Assembly: GCA_963816685.1 (NCBI GenBank)
Contig: CAWFMB010000022.1
Coordinates: forward strand, 1 to 64,000
DNA length: 64,000 nucleotides
Direction: 5' to 3'
Origin: CAVYUC01 sp963816685
GTDB taxonomy: Bacteria > Bacteroidota > Bacteroidia > Bacteroidales > Prolixibacteraceae
The stretch's first letter is position 1, and each line of letters begins with the position of its first letter. Made by a program: the position numbers and the translations under genes. The notes below the pieces were generated by a model that had not been told where the DNA came from, did not search any database, and saw only the letters and a program-made list of their open reading frames with translations. This document shows, piece by piece, positions 34,656 to 43,100 of the stretch.

Positions 34656-36305
34656 CTACATCAAAAAGCTCAGTAATATACCTGCAGCTACTGCCGAACC
34701 AATAACACCTGAAACATTTGGCGCCATTGCATGCATTAACAGGTGATTTGTTGGGTCTTCCTTTAATCCCATGGTCTGAACAACGCGGGCACTGTCAGGA
34801 ACGGCAGAAACACCGGCGGCACCAATCATCGGATTAATTTTGTTGCCTTTTTTCATGAAAAGGTTCATGATTTTGGCTCCCATTACTCCGCCTGCTGTTG
34901 CTATAACAAATGATCCTGCACCTAATGCGAATATCTTAATGGATGAAGGCGTTAAAAACACGTCGGCCTGAGTTGAAGCGCCCACTGTAATTCCAAGAAG
35001 AATAGTAACAATATCGATTAAAGTGTTGCTGGCAGTTAACGCCAGTCGTTTTGTAACGCCGGATTCTTTCAGAAGGTTGCCAAAGAAAAGCATTCCGAGC
35101 AGTGGCAATGCCGAAGGTGCAATATAAGCAGTTAACATCAGTCCGAGAATTGGGAAGAGTATTTTCTCCAGTTTCGAAACTGCACGTGGAGGTTTCATGC
35201 GAATACGGCGTTCTTTTTTCGATGTAAGCAAACGGATAACCGGCGGCTGAATTACCGGAACCAGCGCCATATATGAATAGGCTGCTATGGCAATGGGGCC
35301 AATCAGGTTTTTTACGGTTACTCCATTTGCCATCACGTTTAAACCATTTGCAAGTTTCGATGAAATAAAAATTGCAGTTGGCCCGTCGGCACCACCAATA
35401 ATACCAATTGCACCAGCCTCAGGCGGGGCAAACCCCAAATAAAGTGCTCCTAAAAACGTAAGGAAAATTCCTACCTGTGCAGCAGCACCGAGCAACATCA
35501 GCTTCGGATTCGAAATCAATGATGAAAAATCTGTCATTGCTCCAATACCAAGAAAAATCAGTGGAGGGTACCATCCCTGAACAACGCCCTGGTATAAAAT
35601 ATTAAGTACCGATCCAGGTTCATAAATTCCAAGTTTCAGGTTAAAATCAACTGCCTGAAACATGGGGATATTGCCGATAAGAATTCCAAATCCGATGGGA
35701 ATAAGCAGTAGCGGTTCAAAGTCATAACGAATGGCCAGGAAAATAAAAAAGAACCCTACAATCATCATCACCAGGTGTTTCCATGTAACGTTTGCAAAAC
35801 CTGAGAATTCATAAAAATTCAATAACCCTGAAACAGCGCCGCTGTAATTCTTATATGAATATCCATCACCGCGCAGTGTACCATTTTCAGTCAGCGTCAA
35901 CTCGCGTTGCGGCAGTTGCACTGTTTCCCTTACGGAAATGTAATCATTTGACGAACTGTTCGGATCAGTTTTTTTCCTGAAATGGGTAACTTCAACCGGT
36001 TTAAAATTCAATGTAATTTTATCTCCCGATATTTGATATTTTCCGGTATAACGCTGTTTTGCAGAATCGAGAATGAAAGTGTTGTTTTCTTCGAATCCAA
36101 AAGTTTTATAACGTTTTTGGGTTTGAATATTCTCTTCCGTACCGGCTTCTTCCGGATTATAAGTAGGAACGGGAATATAACCATCGCTTCGGTTTACCCA
36201 TTTCCCGCCGGTGATAATCGTCTTTACATCCTTTTCATTTCCCGACACTGAAATTGTGGGAATTAAAAACAATGCTATTAAAAATAACTGAACTATTTTT
36301 TTCAT
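34656..36305 (-). CDS. mmdB: Sodium-pumping methylmalonyl-CoA decarboxylase beta subunit with exported N-terminal domain
   Basis: Membrane subunit of a biotin-dependent Na+-pumping decarboxylase (OadB/MmdB family), which couples release of CO2 from carboxybiotin to Na+ export. Residues from about 180 on are the typical carrier, with MTDFSSLISNPKLMLLG, IGIIGGADGPTAIF (Asp needed for Na+ in the family) and MIGAAGVSAVPDSARVVQ. Unusually, there is a signal peptide (MKKIVQLFLIALFLIPTISV) and about 135 extra residues rich in beta strands (ITGGKWVNRSDGYIPV, RYTGKYQISGDKITLNF) before the first helix. Family members of 380-430 residues lack this; here the total is 549. The ATG at 36305 is chosen for the signal peptide. 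Confidence 0.9.
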   Translation of the reverse strand: MKKIVQLFLIALFLIPTISVSGNEKDVKTIITGGKWVNRSDGYIPVPTYNPEEAGTEENIQTQKRYKTFGFEENNTFILDSAKQRYTGKYQISGDKITLNFKPVEVTHFRKKTDPNSSSNDYISVRETVQLPQRELTLTENGTLRGDGYSYKNYSGAVSGLLNFYEFSGFANVTWKHLVMMIVGFFFIFLAIRYDFEPLLLIPIGFGILIGNIPMFQAVDFNLKLGIYEPGSVLNILYQGVVQGWYPPLIFLGIGAMTDFSSLISNPKLMLLGAAAQVGIFLTFLGALYLGFAPPEAGAIGIIGGADGPTAIFISSKLANGLNVMANGVTVKNLIGPIAIAAYSYMALVPVIQPPVIRLLTSKKERRIRMKPPRAVSKLEKILFPILGLMLTAYIAPSALPLLGMLFFGNLLKESGVTKRLALTASNTLIDIVTILLGITVGASTQADVFLTPSSIKIFALGAGSFVIATAGGVMGAKIMNLFMKKGNKINPMIGAAGVSAVPDSARVVQTMGLKEDPTNHLLMHAMAPNVSGVIGSAVAAGILLSFLM

Positions 36306-36324
36306 TGTAAATTTGCTCTGAAGA

Positions 36325-36750
36325 TTAACCGATTTCCATGAGCACATCGTCCTGCATTACGCTGTCGCCCACATTTACTTTTATTGAAAGCACCTCGCCG
36401 CCTTTAGTTGTTTGTACCTGATTTTCCATTTTCATGGCTTCCATTACAAGTACATTCTGGCCTTCGGCAATAACATCGCCAACAGCAACATTCAGTTTAA
36501 GAATAGTTCCGGGCAACGGCGCCAATACAGGATGCTTTCCGGTCGATTCGCTTTTTTTGATTTGTCCTTCCCCAGGCATCTTTTCCACTGGTTTCCTTAC
36601 AAGTTTAGGTGTTTTGGTGGTTCTGATTTCATTGTGTATCCGGACCTTGTAAATCGTTCCGTTTACATCGAGTTCGGCTACATTATCTTCTATGTCCTTT
36701 ATATGGACATCGTAGTCATTTCCGCTTATGGTGAATTTATATTTTTTCAT
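36325..36750 (-). CDS. mmdC: Biotin carboxyl carrier subunit of the decarboxylase
   Basis: Biotinyl carrier of 141 residues. The C-terminal lipoyl/biotin domain has VLVMEAMKMENQ (biotinylated Lys107) and a preceding APLPGTILKLNVAVGDV. The N-terminal 60 residues form a small beta domain, and a Pro/Lys-rich hinge (KLVRKPVEKMPGEG) connects them. It carries CO2 from the carboxyltransferase subunit to the membrane pump encoded next. It ends 20 bp before the mmdB start. Confidence 0.93.
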   Translation of the reverse strand: MKKYKFTISGNDYDVHIKDIEDNVAELDVNGTIYKVRIHNEIRTTKTPKLVRKPVEKMPGEGQIKKSESTGKHPVLAPLPGTILKLNVAVGDVIAEGQNVLVMEAMKMENQVQTTKGGEVLSIKVNVGDSVMQDDVLMEIG

Positions 36751-36831
36751 TGTTATATCAGTTGAAGTTATGCTCGTTTTCTATCTCAGGAAGAAGGGTA
36801 AATTCCTTTCCTGCAGATGGTTTTCAAGAGT

Positions 36832-37197
36832 TTAATTTTTTGGCCAGTTTTGCGTCACACTATAAATTTTTGAGCTCCAGGGAGAATAGGCTTTTCGCAC
36901 CTGTTTAATGGTGACAATGTTGCTTTCTTCGTCGTGAAGTTCATTAAAATAAAGATGCAGTGCCAGACTTATTGCTGCTGTTACGTTTCCTTCCATAACG
37001 TGCTCATCAGCATTTGTTTCCTCATGTTTGTCTTTTGGATATCTGTCTTTTTTAAATCTGATCTTAAGCAATTTTGGAAGCCGCTGAAATACAATTACCA
37101 AAAGTGTAAGCGAAACAAAAACAATGGAAAATCCTACAATAGCCACAGTAAAACCAAATTCAACAGAACTGGTAAGTAATAAAAACAGTGGATTCAT
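36832..37197 (-). CDS. OadG-family small membrane subunit
   Basis: A 121-residue protein with one N-terminal transmembrane helix (VEFGFTVAIVGFSIVFVSLTLLVIVF), a basic linker and a soluble tail (AAISLALHLYFNELHDEESNIVTIKQV, ending SPWSSKIYSVTQ). This is the layout of the gamma (OadG/MmdD) subunit, which anchors the carboxyltransferase and carrier to the beta subunit. It lies 11 bp after mmdA and 81 bp before the carrier gene. Confidence 0.85.
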   Translation of the reverse strand: MNPLFLLLTSSVEFGFTVAIVGFSIVFVSLTLLVIVFQRLPKLLKIRFKKDRYPKDKHEETNADEHVMEGNVTAAISLALHLYFNELHDEESNIVTIKQVRKAYSPWSSKIYSVTQNWPKN

Positions 37198-37208
37198 GAC
37201 TTGTTTAT

Positions 37209-38768
37209 TTAAAGTGGAATATTGGAATGTTTTTTAGGCGGATTTATCAGCTTTTTGGTAGCAAGGCTTTGTAACCCGCGAATGATTCTGAACCGTGTAT
37301 TTCTTGGTTCAATGATATCATCGATGTAACCCAGTGAAGCAGCCTGATACGGATTGGCAAATTTTTCCCTGTACTCTTCCTCATGACTGGCAACAAACTT
37401 TGCTTTTTCTGAAGGATCATCGATTTCTGCCATTTTCTTACCATGCAGTACTTCCACTGCACCTGATGCACCCATAACAGCAATTTCGGCAGTTGGCCAG
37501 GCATAGTTCAGGTCGCCGCGCAATTGCTTGCACGACATTACATCGTGCGCTCCGCCGTATGATTTACGAAGTGTGATTGTAATTTTCGGAACAGTTGCTT
37601 CGCCATAGGCAAACATTAATTTTGCACCGTGGGTAATTATTCCACCGTATTCCTGCTTGCTTCCAGGAAGAAATCCCGGCACATCTACAAGAGTTATTAC
37701 AGGAACATTAAAACTATCACAAAACCGGACAAAACGTGCTGCTTTTCGCGAAGCTTCAATATCAAGAACTCCTGCAAGATAGCTGGGCTGGTTGGCCACA
37801 ATTCCAACAGGTTGCCCGTTAAACCGTGCAAAGCCGACTACAATATTCTTTGCATAATTGCGATGTATTTCAAGAAATTCAGAATAATCCACAATTGAAT
37901 GAATAACATCAATAATATCATACGGTTGGTTTGGATTCTCAGGAATAAGTTCATTCAGATAATCATCCATTCGTTCGATAGGATCGGAACATTCACTGAC
38001 TGGCGGATCTTCAAGATTATTTTGAGGTAAATAACTAATCAGTTTCCGGATAATTAATAATCCTTCCTGTTCGTTTTCAAGAAGAAAATGTGCGACACCT
38101 GATTTTGAAGCATGAATTTTTCCACCGCCTAAATCTTCCACCGAAATATCTTCGCCGGTAACTGTTTTCACCACTTTAGGCCCTGTGACAAACATATATG
38201 AATTCTGCTCGGTCATCATGATAAAATCAGTGAGGGCAGGGGAATAGACGGCACCACCGGCACAAGGGCCGAAAATAGCTGAAATCTGGGGGATAACACC
38301 TGAAGCAAGAATATTTCGTTCAAAAATTTCGGCATAACCTGCAAGCGAAGTTACTCCTTCCTGGATGCGCGCCCCACCTGAATCATTTATTCCAATAACA
38401 GGAGCACCTGCTTTCATGGCCATATCCATGATTTTGCAGATTTTCTGTGCAAATGTTTCAGAAAGCGACCCGCCGAAAATGGTAAAATCCTGTGAAAAAA
38501 CATAAACTACACGGCCATCAATCGTGCCGTGACCTGTAACTACTCCGTCACCAAGGAATTTCTGCTTTTCCATTCCAAAATTGGTGCAGCGGTGGGTAAC
38601 AAACATGTCGAATTCCTCGAAACTGCCTTCATCGAGCAGCATCTCTATTCTTTCGCGTGCAGTAAATTTTCCTTTGCGGTGTTGCGATTCAATGCGTTTT
38701 AATCCGCCTCCAAGATTTGCTTCGGCACGCAAATCAATTAACTTTTTAATTTTATCCCGGGTACTCAT
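37209..38768 (-). CDS. mmdA: Methylmalonyl-CoA decarboxylase alpha subunit (acyl-CoA carboxyltransferase)
   Basis: Cytoplasmic carboxyltransferase of 519 residues moving CO2 from methylmalonyl-CoA to biotin. Typical motifs are GGSLSETFAQKICKIMD, GINDSGGARIQEGV and FGPCAGGAVYSPALTDF in the N half, and LVDVPGFLPGSKQEYGGIITHGAK and MGASGAVEVL in the C half. Propionyl-CoA carboxylase beta subunits are very similar, but the operon (OadG, free carrier, MmdB) points to the sodium-pumping decarboxylase, running towards propionyl-CoA. Confidence 0.93.
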   Translation of the reverse strand: MSTRDKIKKLIDLRAEANLGGGLKRIESQHRKGKFTARERIEMLLDEGSFEEFDMFVTHRCTNFGMEKQKFLGDGVVTGHGTIDGRVVYVFSQDFTIFGGSLSETFAQKICKIMDMAMKAGAPVIGINDSGGARIQEGVTSLAGYAEIFERNILASGVIPQISAIFGPCAGGAVYSPALTDFIMMTEQNSYMFVTGPKVVKTVTGEDISVEDLGGGKIHASKSGVAHFLLENEQEGLLIIRKLISYLPQNNLEDPPVSECSDPIERMDDYLNELIPENPNQPYDIIDVIHSIVDYSEFLEIHRNYAKNIVVGFARFNGQPVGIVANQPSYLAGVLDIEASRKAARFVRFCDSFNVPVITLVDVPGFLPGSKQEYGGIITHGAKLMFAYGEATVPKITITLRKSYGGAHDVMSCKQLRGDLNYAWPTAEIAVMGASGAVEVLHGKKMAEIDDPSEKAKFVASHEEEYREKFANPYQAASLGYIDDIIEPRNTRFRIIRGLQSLATKKLINPPKKHSNIPL

Positions 38769-38789
38769 AAAAATCGGTTGGTTATTTGG

Positions 38790-39194
38790 TTAATCTTTTC
38801 CGCAAATTTCAGTCAGAACACCTAATGTTGATTTTGGATGGAGAAATCCAATATTTAATCCTTCAGCTCCTTTGCGCGCAGAATTGTCAATTAATTTTAC
38901 CCCTTTTTCATCAAGTTCCTGAAGCGACTGGTTTACGTCGTCAACTGCAAATGCGATGTGGTGCATTCCTTGTCCTTTCTTTTCAATGAATTTTCCGATC
39001 GGCCCTTCCGGATCGGTTGATTCAAGCAATTCAATTTTTGTTTGGCCGACCATGAAAAAAGCAGTTTTTACTTTCTGGTCTTTCACTTCCTCAACAGAAT
39101 AACATTTAAGGCCCAGCATTTTTTCATAAAATGGAATAGCTTCATCGAGCGTGTTTACTGCAATTCCAATGTGTTCAATATGTGTAATATCCAT
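38790..39194 (-). CDS. mce: Methylmalonyl-CoA epimerase
   Basis: A 134-residue protein of the vicinal oxygen chelate fold, interconverting (R)- and (S)-methylmalonyl-CoA. Seen: ITHIEHIGIAVNTLDEAIPFYEKMLGL, QTKIELLESTDPEGPIGKFIEKKGQGMHHIAFAVDDV and the end GVLTEICG, with the His and Glu metal ligands expected. It is the first gene of the mmd operon and lies 21 bp before mmdA. Confidence 0.95.
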   Translation of the reverse strand: MDITHIEHIGIAVNTLDEAIPFYEKMLGLKCYSVEEVKDQKVKTAFFMVGQTKIELLESTDPEGPIGKFIEKKGQGMHHIAFAVDDVNQSLQELDEKGVKLIDNSARKGAEGLNIGFLHPKSTLGVLTEICGKD

Positions 39195-39404
39195 TTATAT
39201 ATATTTAAGTAATACAATTTGTTCTTGTTTTTCGATGAAAACTGTTTTAACTGAACGACAATATACCGGTAGTTTTGTGTAAGAATTTAAAAACTTAAAG
39301 TTACATATCCGCCTCCAACAGCCGGGAAACATTTCAATTTTTTGTTCGAAATTCAGATAGAGTTAATATTGATTTTTTTAATGCGACAGGTTAAATGTTC
39401 GCGA

Positions 39405-39431
39405 TCAAAAAAGGCAGAACAAAGTCTGCCT
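39405..39431 (-). terminator. Rho-independent terminator of the CoA-transferase gene
   Basis: AGGCAGA (39412-39418) pairs with TCTGCCT (39425-39431). Read on the minus strand it is followed by six T residues (39406-39411 complement), just past the stop at 39451. Confidence 0.8.
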
Positions 39432-39450
39432 CTTAATTATTGTTTTGTTT

Positions 39451-40761
39451 TTATTCTTCGTCCCAGACAAAATGAAAGTGAGGCCCGAAACGTTCAAAAG
39501 CTGCTTTATCCAGTTCTTCCTGGTGATCGGGATGTGCTATGGAAATTATGAGTTTTGCCCTGTCCTGCATCGACCTGCCGTAAAGATTTACTGCGCCGTA
39601 TTCGGTTACGAGCCAGTGAATATTTGCACGTGTACTAACCACACCGGCTCCCGGTGTGAGAATTGGTGCAATTTTGCTAATCCCTTTATTTGTTACCGAA
39701 GGAATGGCAATAATTGGTTTTCCACCCCGGCTTAAAGAAGCACCGCGCAGAAAATCGATTTGCCCTCCAACACCTGAATAAAATTTTGTTCCAATTGAAT
39801 CAGCACACACCTGCCCGGTAATATCAATTTGCAAAGCAGAATTTATAGCTGTTACTTTTGGATTTTTGGCAATTACACTTACGCGGTTCGTGTATTTAAC
39901 ATCGAGCATGGCAACTCCGGGATTGTCGTTTACAAAATCGTATAAATTTTTTGACCCCATCAAAAATGTAGCAACCAGTCGGCCTTTGTCAATCTTTTTG
40001 TTTTTGCCGTTTACCACACCTTTATCAACTAGCGGCAATATTCCGTCGGCAAACATTTCGGAATGCACACCCAGGTCTTTGTGGTTTCCAAGCATCGACA
40101 ACACTGCATTTGGAATAGCGCCGATTCCCATCTGAAGAGTTGCTCCATCGTCAACCAATTCGGCAACATAGCGGCCAATTTTCCTGTCTGTCTCAGATAT
40201 AGGGCCTGGCGCTGCAGTAATCAGCGGACTGTCATCTTCCACAAATACATCAATTTCATCAATGTGAATCATTGCATCGCCAAATGTACGCGGTACATTC
40301 GGGTTAACAATTGCAATTACTGTATCTGCTTTTTCTACTGCGGCAAGTGTTGCATCTACTGAAGTACCCAGTGATGCGTATCCAAATCTGTCGGGAGTTG
40401 AAACCTGGATCATTGCAACATTCACTTTCAGGTAACCTTCACGAATCAAACGCTGAGTTTCCTGCAGGAAAACCGGGATGTAATCGGCATAACCAGCTTG
40501 TGTCTGCTGCCTTACATTGTGTCCTACAAAAAATGATTCCAACTGAAAAATACCTTCAAACTCAGCATTTGCATAAGGCGCTTCTCCTTCGGTGTGGATA
40601 TGCTGAATCCGTACATTTCTGAACTCCTTGTTGCGCCCGCGCTCACACATCGCTTTAATCAGCGGATGCGGCGTTACTGCCACGCTGTGCAGGTGCACCC
40701 TGTCGTTCGACTTAATAACTTTTACTGCTTCTGCGGCAGTTATGAACTTAATGTTTTTCAT
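39451..40761 (-). CDS. Acetyl-CoA hydrolase/transferase family CoA-transferase (propionyl-CoA:succinate type)
   Basis: Cytoplasmic CoA-transferase of 436 residues. The active-site Glu is in LGVHSEMFADG, and further family motifs are LQMGIGAIPNAVLSML, KFYSGVGGQIDFLRGASLSRGGK and STRANIHWLVTEYGAVNLYG. Members use acetate, butyrate, propionate, 4-hydroxybutyrate or succinate. Being next to mce and mmd genes, exchange of CoA between propionyl-CoA and succinate (or acetate) is the simplest reading, which would close the succinate-to-propionate pathway. It has its own terminator, so it is not strictly in the mmd operon. Confidence 0.9.
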   Translation of the reverse strand: MKNIKFITAAEAVKVIKSNDRVHLHSVAVTPHPLIKAMCERGRNKEFRNVRIQHIHTEGEAPYANAEFEGIFQLESFFVGHNVRQQTQAGYADYIPVFLQETQRLIREGYLKVNVAMIQVSTPDRFGYASLGTSVDATLAAVEKADTVIAIVNPNVPRTFGDAMIHIDEIDVFVEDDSPLITAAPGPISETDRKIGRYVAELVDDGATLQMGIGAIPNAVLSMLGNHKDLGVHSEMFADGILPLVDKGVVNGKNKKIDKGRLVATFLMGSKNLYDFVNDNPGVAMLDVKYTNRVSVIAKNPKVTAINSALQIDITGQVCADSIGTKFYSGVGGQIDFLRGASLSRGGKPIIAIPSVTNKGISKIAPILTPGAGVVSTRANIHWLVTEYGAVNLYGRSMQDRAKLIISIAHPDHQEELDKAAFERFGPHFHFVWDEE

Positions 40762-41056
40762 GCTTTATTCCGGTTATAAACGGGTTTCGTATTGAGGCGG
40801 CAAATATAAAAAATTGTTCTGCCATTGGAACTTTCGAATATCATAAAAACATGTTCAAATTCATTTGTAAACTATTTGTTAATTCAGGAGTTTGGAGAGC
40901 ATGACAATTGTCAGGAAAATGAAATTCCAGGTTACAATTCTTTTTGACAGAAGTTGAAATTATGAATTTGTAAACTACCCGGTGATGCTTTAACCCGCCC
41001 CTGTGAACCTGCACTGAATTGTTGTGTTTAATTGGAATTGAATAAATACATGAGAT
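40762..41056. other. Divergent intergenic region, no gene seen
   Basis: Separates the minus-strand propionate module from the plus-strand membrane-protein gene. Only AT-rich sequence is visible; no clear dyad, terminator or promoter match was found. Confidence 0.4.
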
Positions 41057-41437
41057 ATGTTAGAAACTGCATCAGCCATAATTTTTACTGCATTAACCGG
41101 GATTGTAATCATCTTTCAGGGGTGCCTGGCTGCCGGGGTACCATGGGGAGAAGCATCTATGGGTGGAAGATATCCGGGGAAATATCCTCCAAAAATGAGG
41201 ATCGTTGCAGTGATGAATATGCTGATTCTTGGCTTTATTGCAGCAGTTGTATTATCTGAAGCAGGGTTAATGTTCCCTCAGCTAAATCCAATTTCAAATA
41301 TTGGAATCTGGGTAATTGTTGTATTCTTTTTCATTGGAACAATAATGAATACGGTTACTTCAAGTAAAATAGAACGTATTTGGGCACCGGTAGCTTTAAT
41401 TCAACTGATCACAAGTTTAATTGTTGCAATCAGCTAA
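41057..41437 (+). CDS. Small four-helix membrane protein, function unknown
   Basis: A 126-residue protein with four hydrophobic helices (TASAIIFTALTGIVIIFQGCLAAG, AVMNMLILGFIAAVVL, NIGIWVIVVFFFIGTIMN, VALIQLITSLIVAI). The first loop is Gly/Pro-rich (PWGEASMGGRYPGKYPPKMR) and looks conserved. No family name was recognised, and the nearest downstream gene gives no functional hint. Confidence 0.65.
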   Translation: MLETASAIIFTALTGIVIIFQGCLAAGVPWGEASMGGRYPGKYPPKMRIVAVMNMLILGFIAAVVLSEAGLMFPQLNPISNIGIWVIVVFFFIGTIMNTVTSSKIERIWAPVALIQLITSLIVAIS

Positions 41438-41510
41438 TTTTTAATAACTAAAAAGTCACAGTAGTTGAGCCGCATGCAATGAAATCGAAGTGAAACAGAA
41501 TGACGCGTAA

Positions 41511-41798
41511 ATGAAAAATAAGAAAAAGAAAAAGATTCATAAAGATAAACACGGACGTGAATTCATTAAGGAGACCTTCTTTGTTGGTGGAAAAATGAAA
41601 ATCCGCAGAGTTTATGTAGTTGATGGCATTCCAACCGATGAATTTTACAGGAATAATGCAACTGACCTGGATTTTTATTTGAATGGTGATTATGAGTTAA
41701 TGAGTAGCGAAAAAGAATTGAATAACCATTTCAATGAGCAGGATAACCAGGAACCTGATTCACCTGATAACGAAGAAATAAATGATTTACCATTCTAA
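41511..41798 (+). CDS. Small charged protein of unknown function
   Basis: A 95-residue hydrophilic protein. It has a very basic start (MKNKKKKKIHKDKHGREF), a central beta-like segment (FFVGGKMKIRRVYVVDGIPTDEF) and an acidic tail. The same frame stays open for 60 codons after its TAA stop (41799-41981), with protein-like composition (FRKPGVQTIADRIDQKANKDY), which hints that a longer gene was shortened by a nonsense change. No family was recognised. Confidence 0.5.
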   Translation: MKNKKKKKIHKDKHGREFIKETFFVGGKMKIRRVYVVDGIPTDEFYRNNATDLDFYLNGDYELMSSEKELNNHFNEQDNQEPDSPDNEEINDLPF

Positions 41799-42126
41799 AA
41801 CCTGAACAACCGCAGAGACAGAATAAAATTTAAATTCCGCAAACCTGGTGTTCAAACCATTGCTGACAGAATAGATCAAAAGGCTAATAAAGATTACTTA
41901 GAGCTGAAGTTTGAAAAGATATTCTTCCAGTTCCTATGGTTACTGACCCAACAGAAAAAAGCCCGGCTAAGACTAAAATAAAATGATAAGCGATTCTGAT
42001 AATAAGATGAAAAATAAGAAACCGATCTGTTTAAAAGCTTAAATCAGCTATATTTAATGCAAAAAATTAAAAGTACAACCATTTTTTAGACAAACTGCTG
42101 TTGGCTAATAAAAAACCAGGAAACTA

Positions 42127-43059
42127 ATGAAATATTATAAATCAATTACTTTAATATTTTTCACACTGACGTTTTTATCATGTAACACCCGGAAAGAGTA
42201 TCATGTAACTGAAAAATATGAGATTCAAACAAAAAGCGGAAAGGAATATTTTCTGGAAGTTACTCTGCCTGTGACATACGGGTACCAGGTAATTGATAGT
42301 TTTGAAGTAAATGGGGTTGATGATTACAGCATTGATTCAAAGGATGAATTTCAAACATTTAATTCAAAAATAACAGGAAATGGAGATGTCATAACAACCT
42401 CGATTGAATATAATGTTTTAATAAATAAGAAGATATCATATTGGGAGAGTTCTTTGGACGATAATTTTTTATTGCCAACGAAATACATTGACAGTGATCA
42501 CCAATCAATAGCAAAACTTGCTCAATCATTAAAAAGTGATGATGAATATAAAACTGCAAAAAATATATCTGAATATGTATCCCGGAACATTGCCTGGAAT
42601 AAAGAAATTAAAATTAATTCCAATTTAAGGAAAGCTTCGGAAATACTTGAATGTAAAAATGGTGTATGCAGAGACTTTTCTGTTTTATCAGTGGCACTTT
42701 TACGGGCCTCAGGTATTCCTTCAAAATCAATATCGGGATTATCACTTCGATACCTCAAACGGGAAAATCCATGGGATAGTTCAGGGATAAGTCATGCATG
42801 GGTCGAATTTTATGTGAATGGCAGCTGGCATTTTGATGACCCCTCCTGGAGTTTTTTATTGTTTAAAAATTTCTATTTTGATAAACCAGACACTTACCAT
42901 TTATCCTATGGATCTGAAATTGATTATAAAACAAATACAGAGAACCTTAATAAAAATGATTACAAGGTTTTTAACATGTCAGCACCTATAAGATTTACAG
43001 TCTGGACAAAAGATAAAGATGCAAGTGTAACTCCGTCTGTTTATATAAAAGAAAAATAA
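42127..43059 (+). CDS. Transglutaminase-like cysteine-protease-fold lipoprotein
   Basis: Lipoprotein of 310 residues (lipobox FLSC, Cys19) with a transglutaminase-like core. The triad is Cys181 in NGVCRDFSVLSVALLRASGIP, His222 in SHAWVEFYV and Asp237 in FDDPSW. An N-terminal domain of about 110 residues precedes it. Bacterial members act as peptidases or amidases on peptide or protein substrates in the envelope; true crosslinking is rare. It is followed 41 bp later by a membrane AraC regulator. Confidence 0.88.
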   Translation: MKYYKSITLIFFTLTFLSCNTRKEYHVTEKYEIQTKSGKEYFLEVTLPVTYGYQVIDSFEVNGVDDYSIDSKDEFQTFNSKITGNGDVITTSIEYNVLINKKISYWESSLDDNFLLPTKYIDSDHQSIAKLAQSLKSDDEYKTAKNISEYVSRNIAWNKEIKINSNLRKASEILECKNGVCRDFSVLSVALLRASGIPSKSISGLSLRYLKRENPWDSSGISHAWVEFYVNGSWHFDDPSWSFLLFKNFYFDKPDTYHLSYGSEIDYKTNTENLNKNDYKVFNMSAPIRFTVWTKDKDASVTPSVYIKEK

Positions 43060-43100
43060 CCTGCTACTGTCAGTAGGGTAGGGAAATATAGAAACAAACA

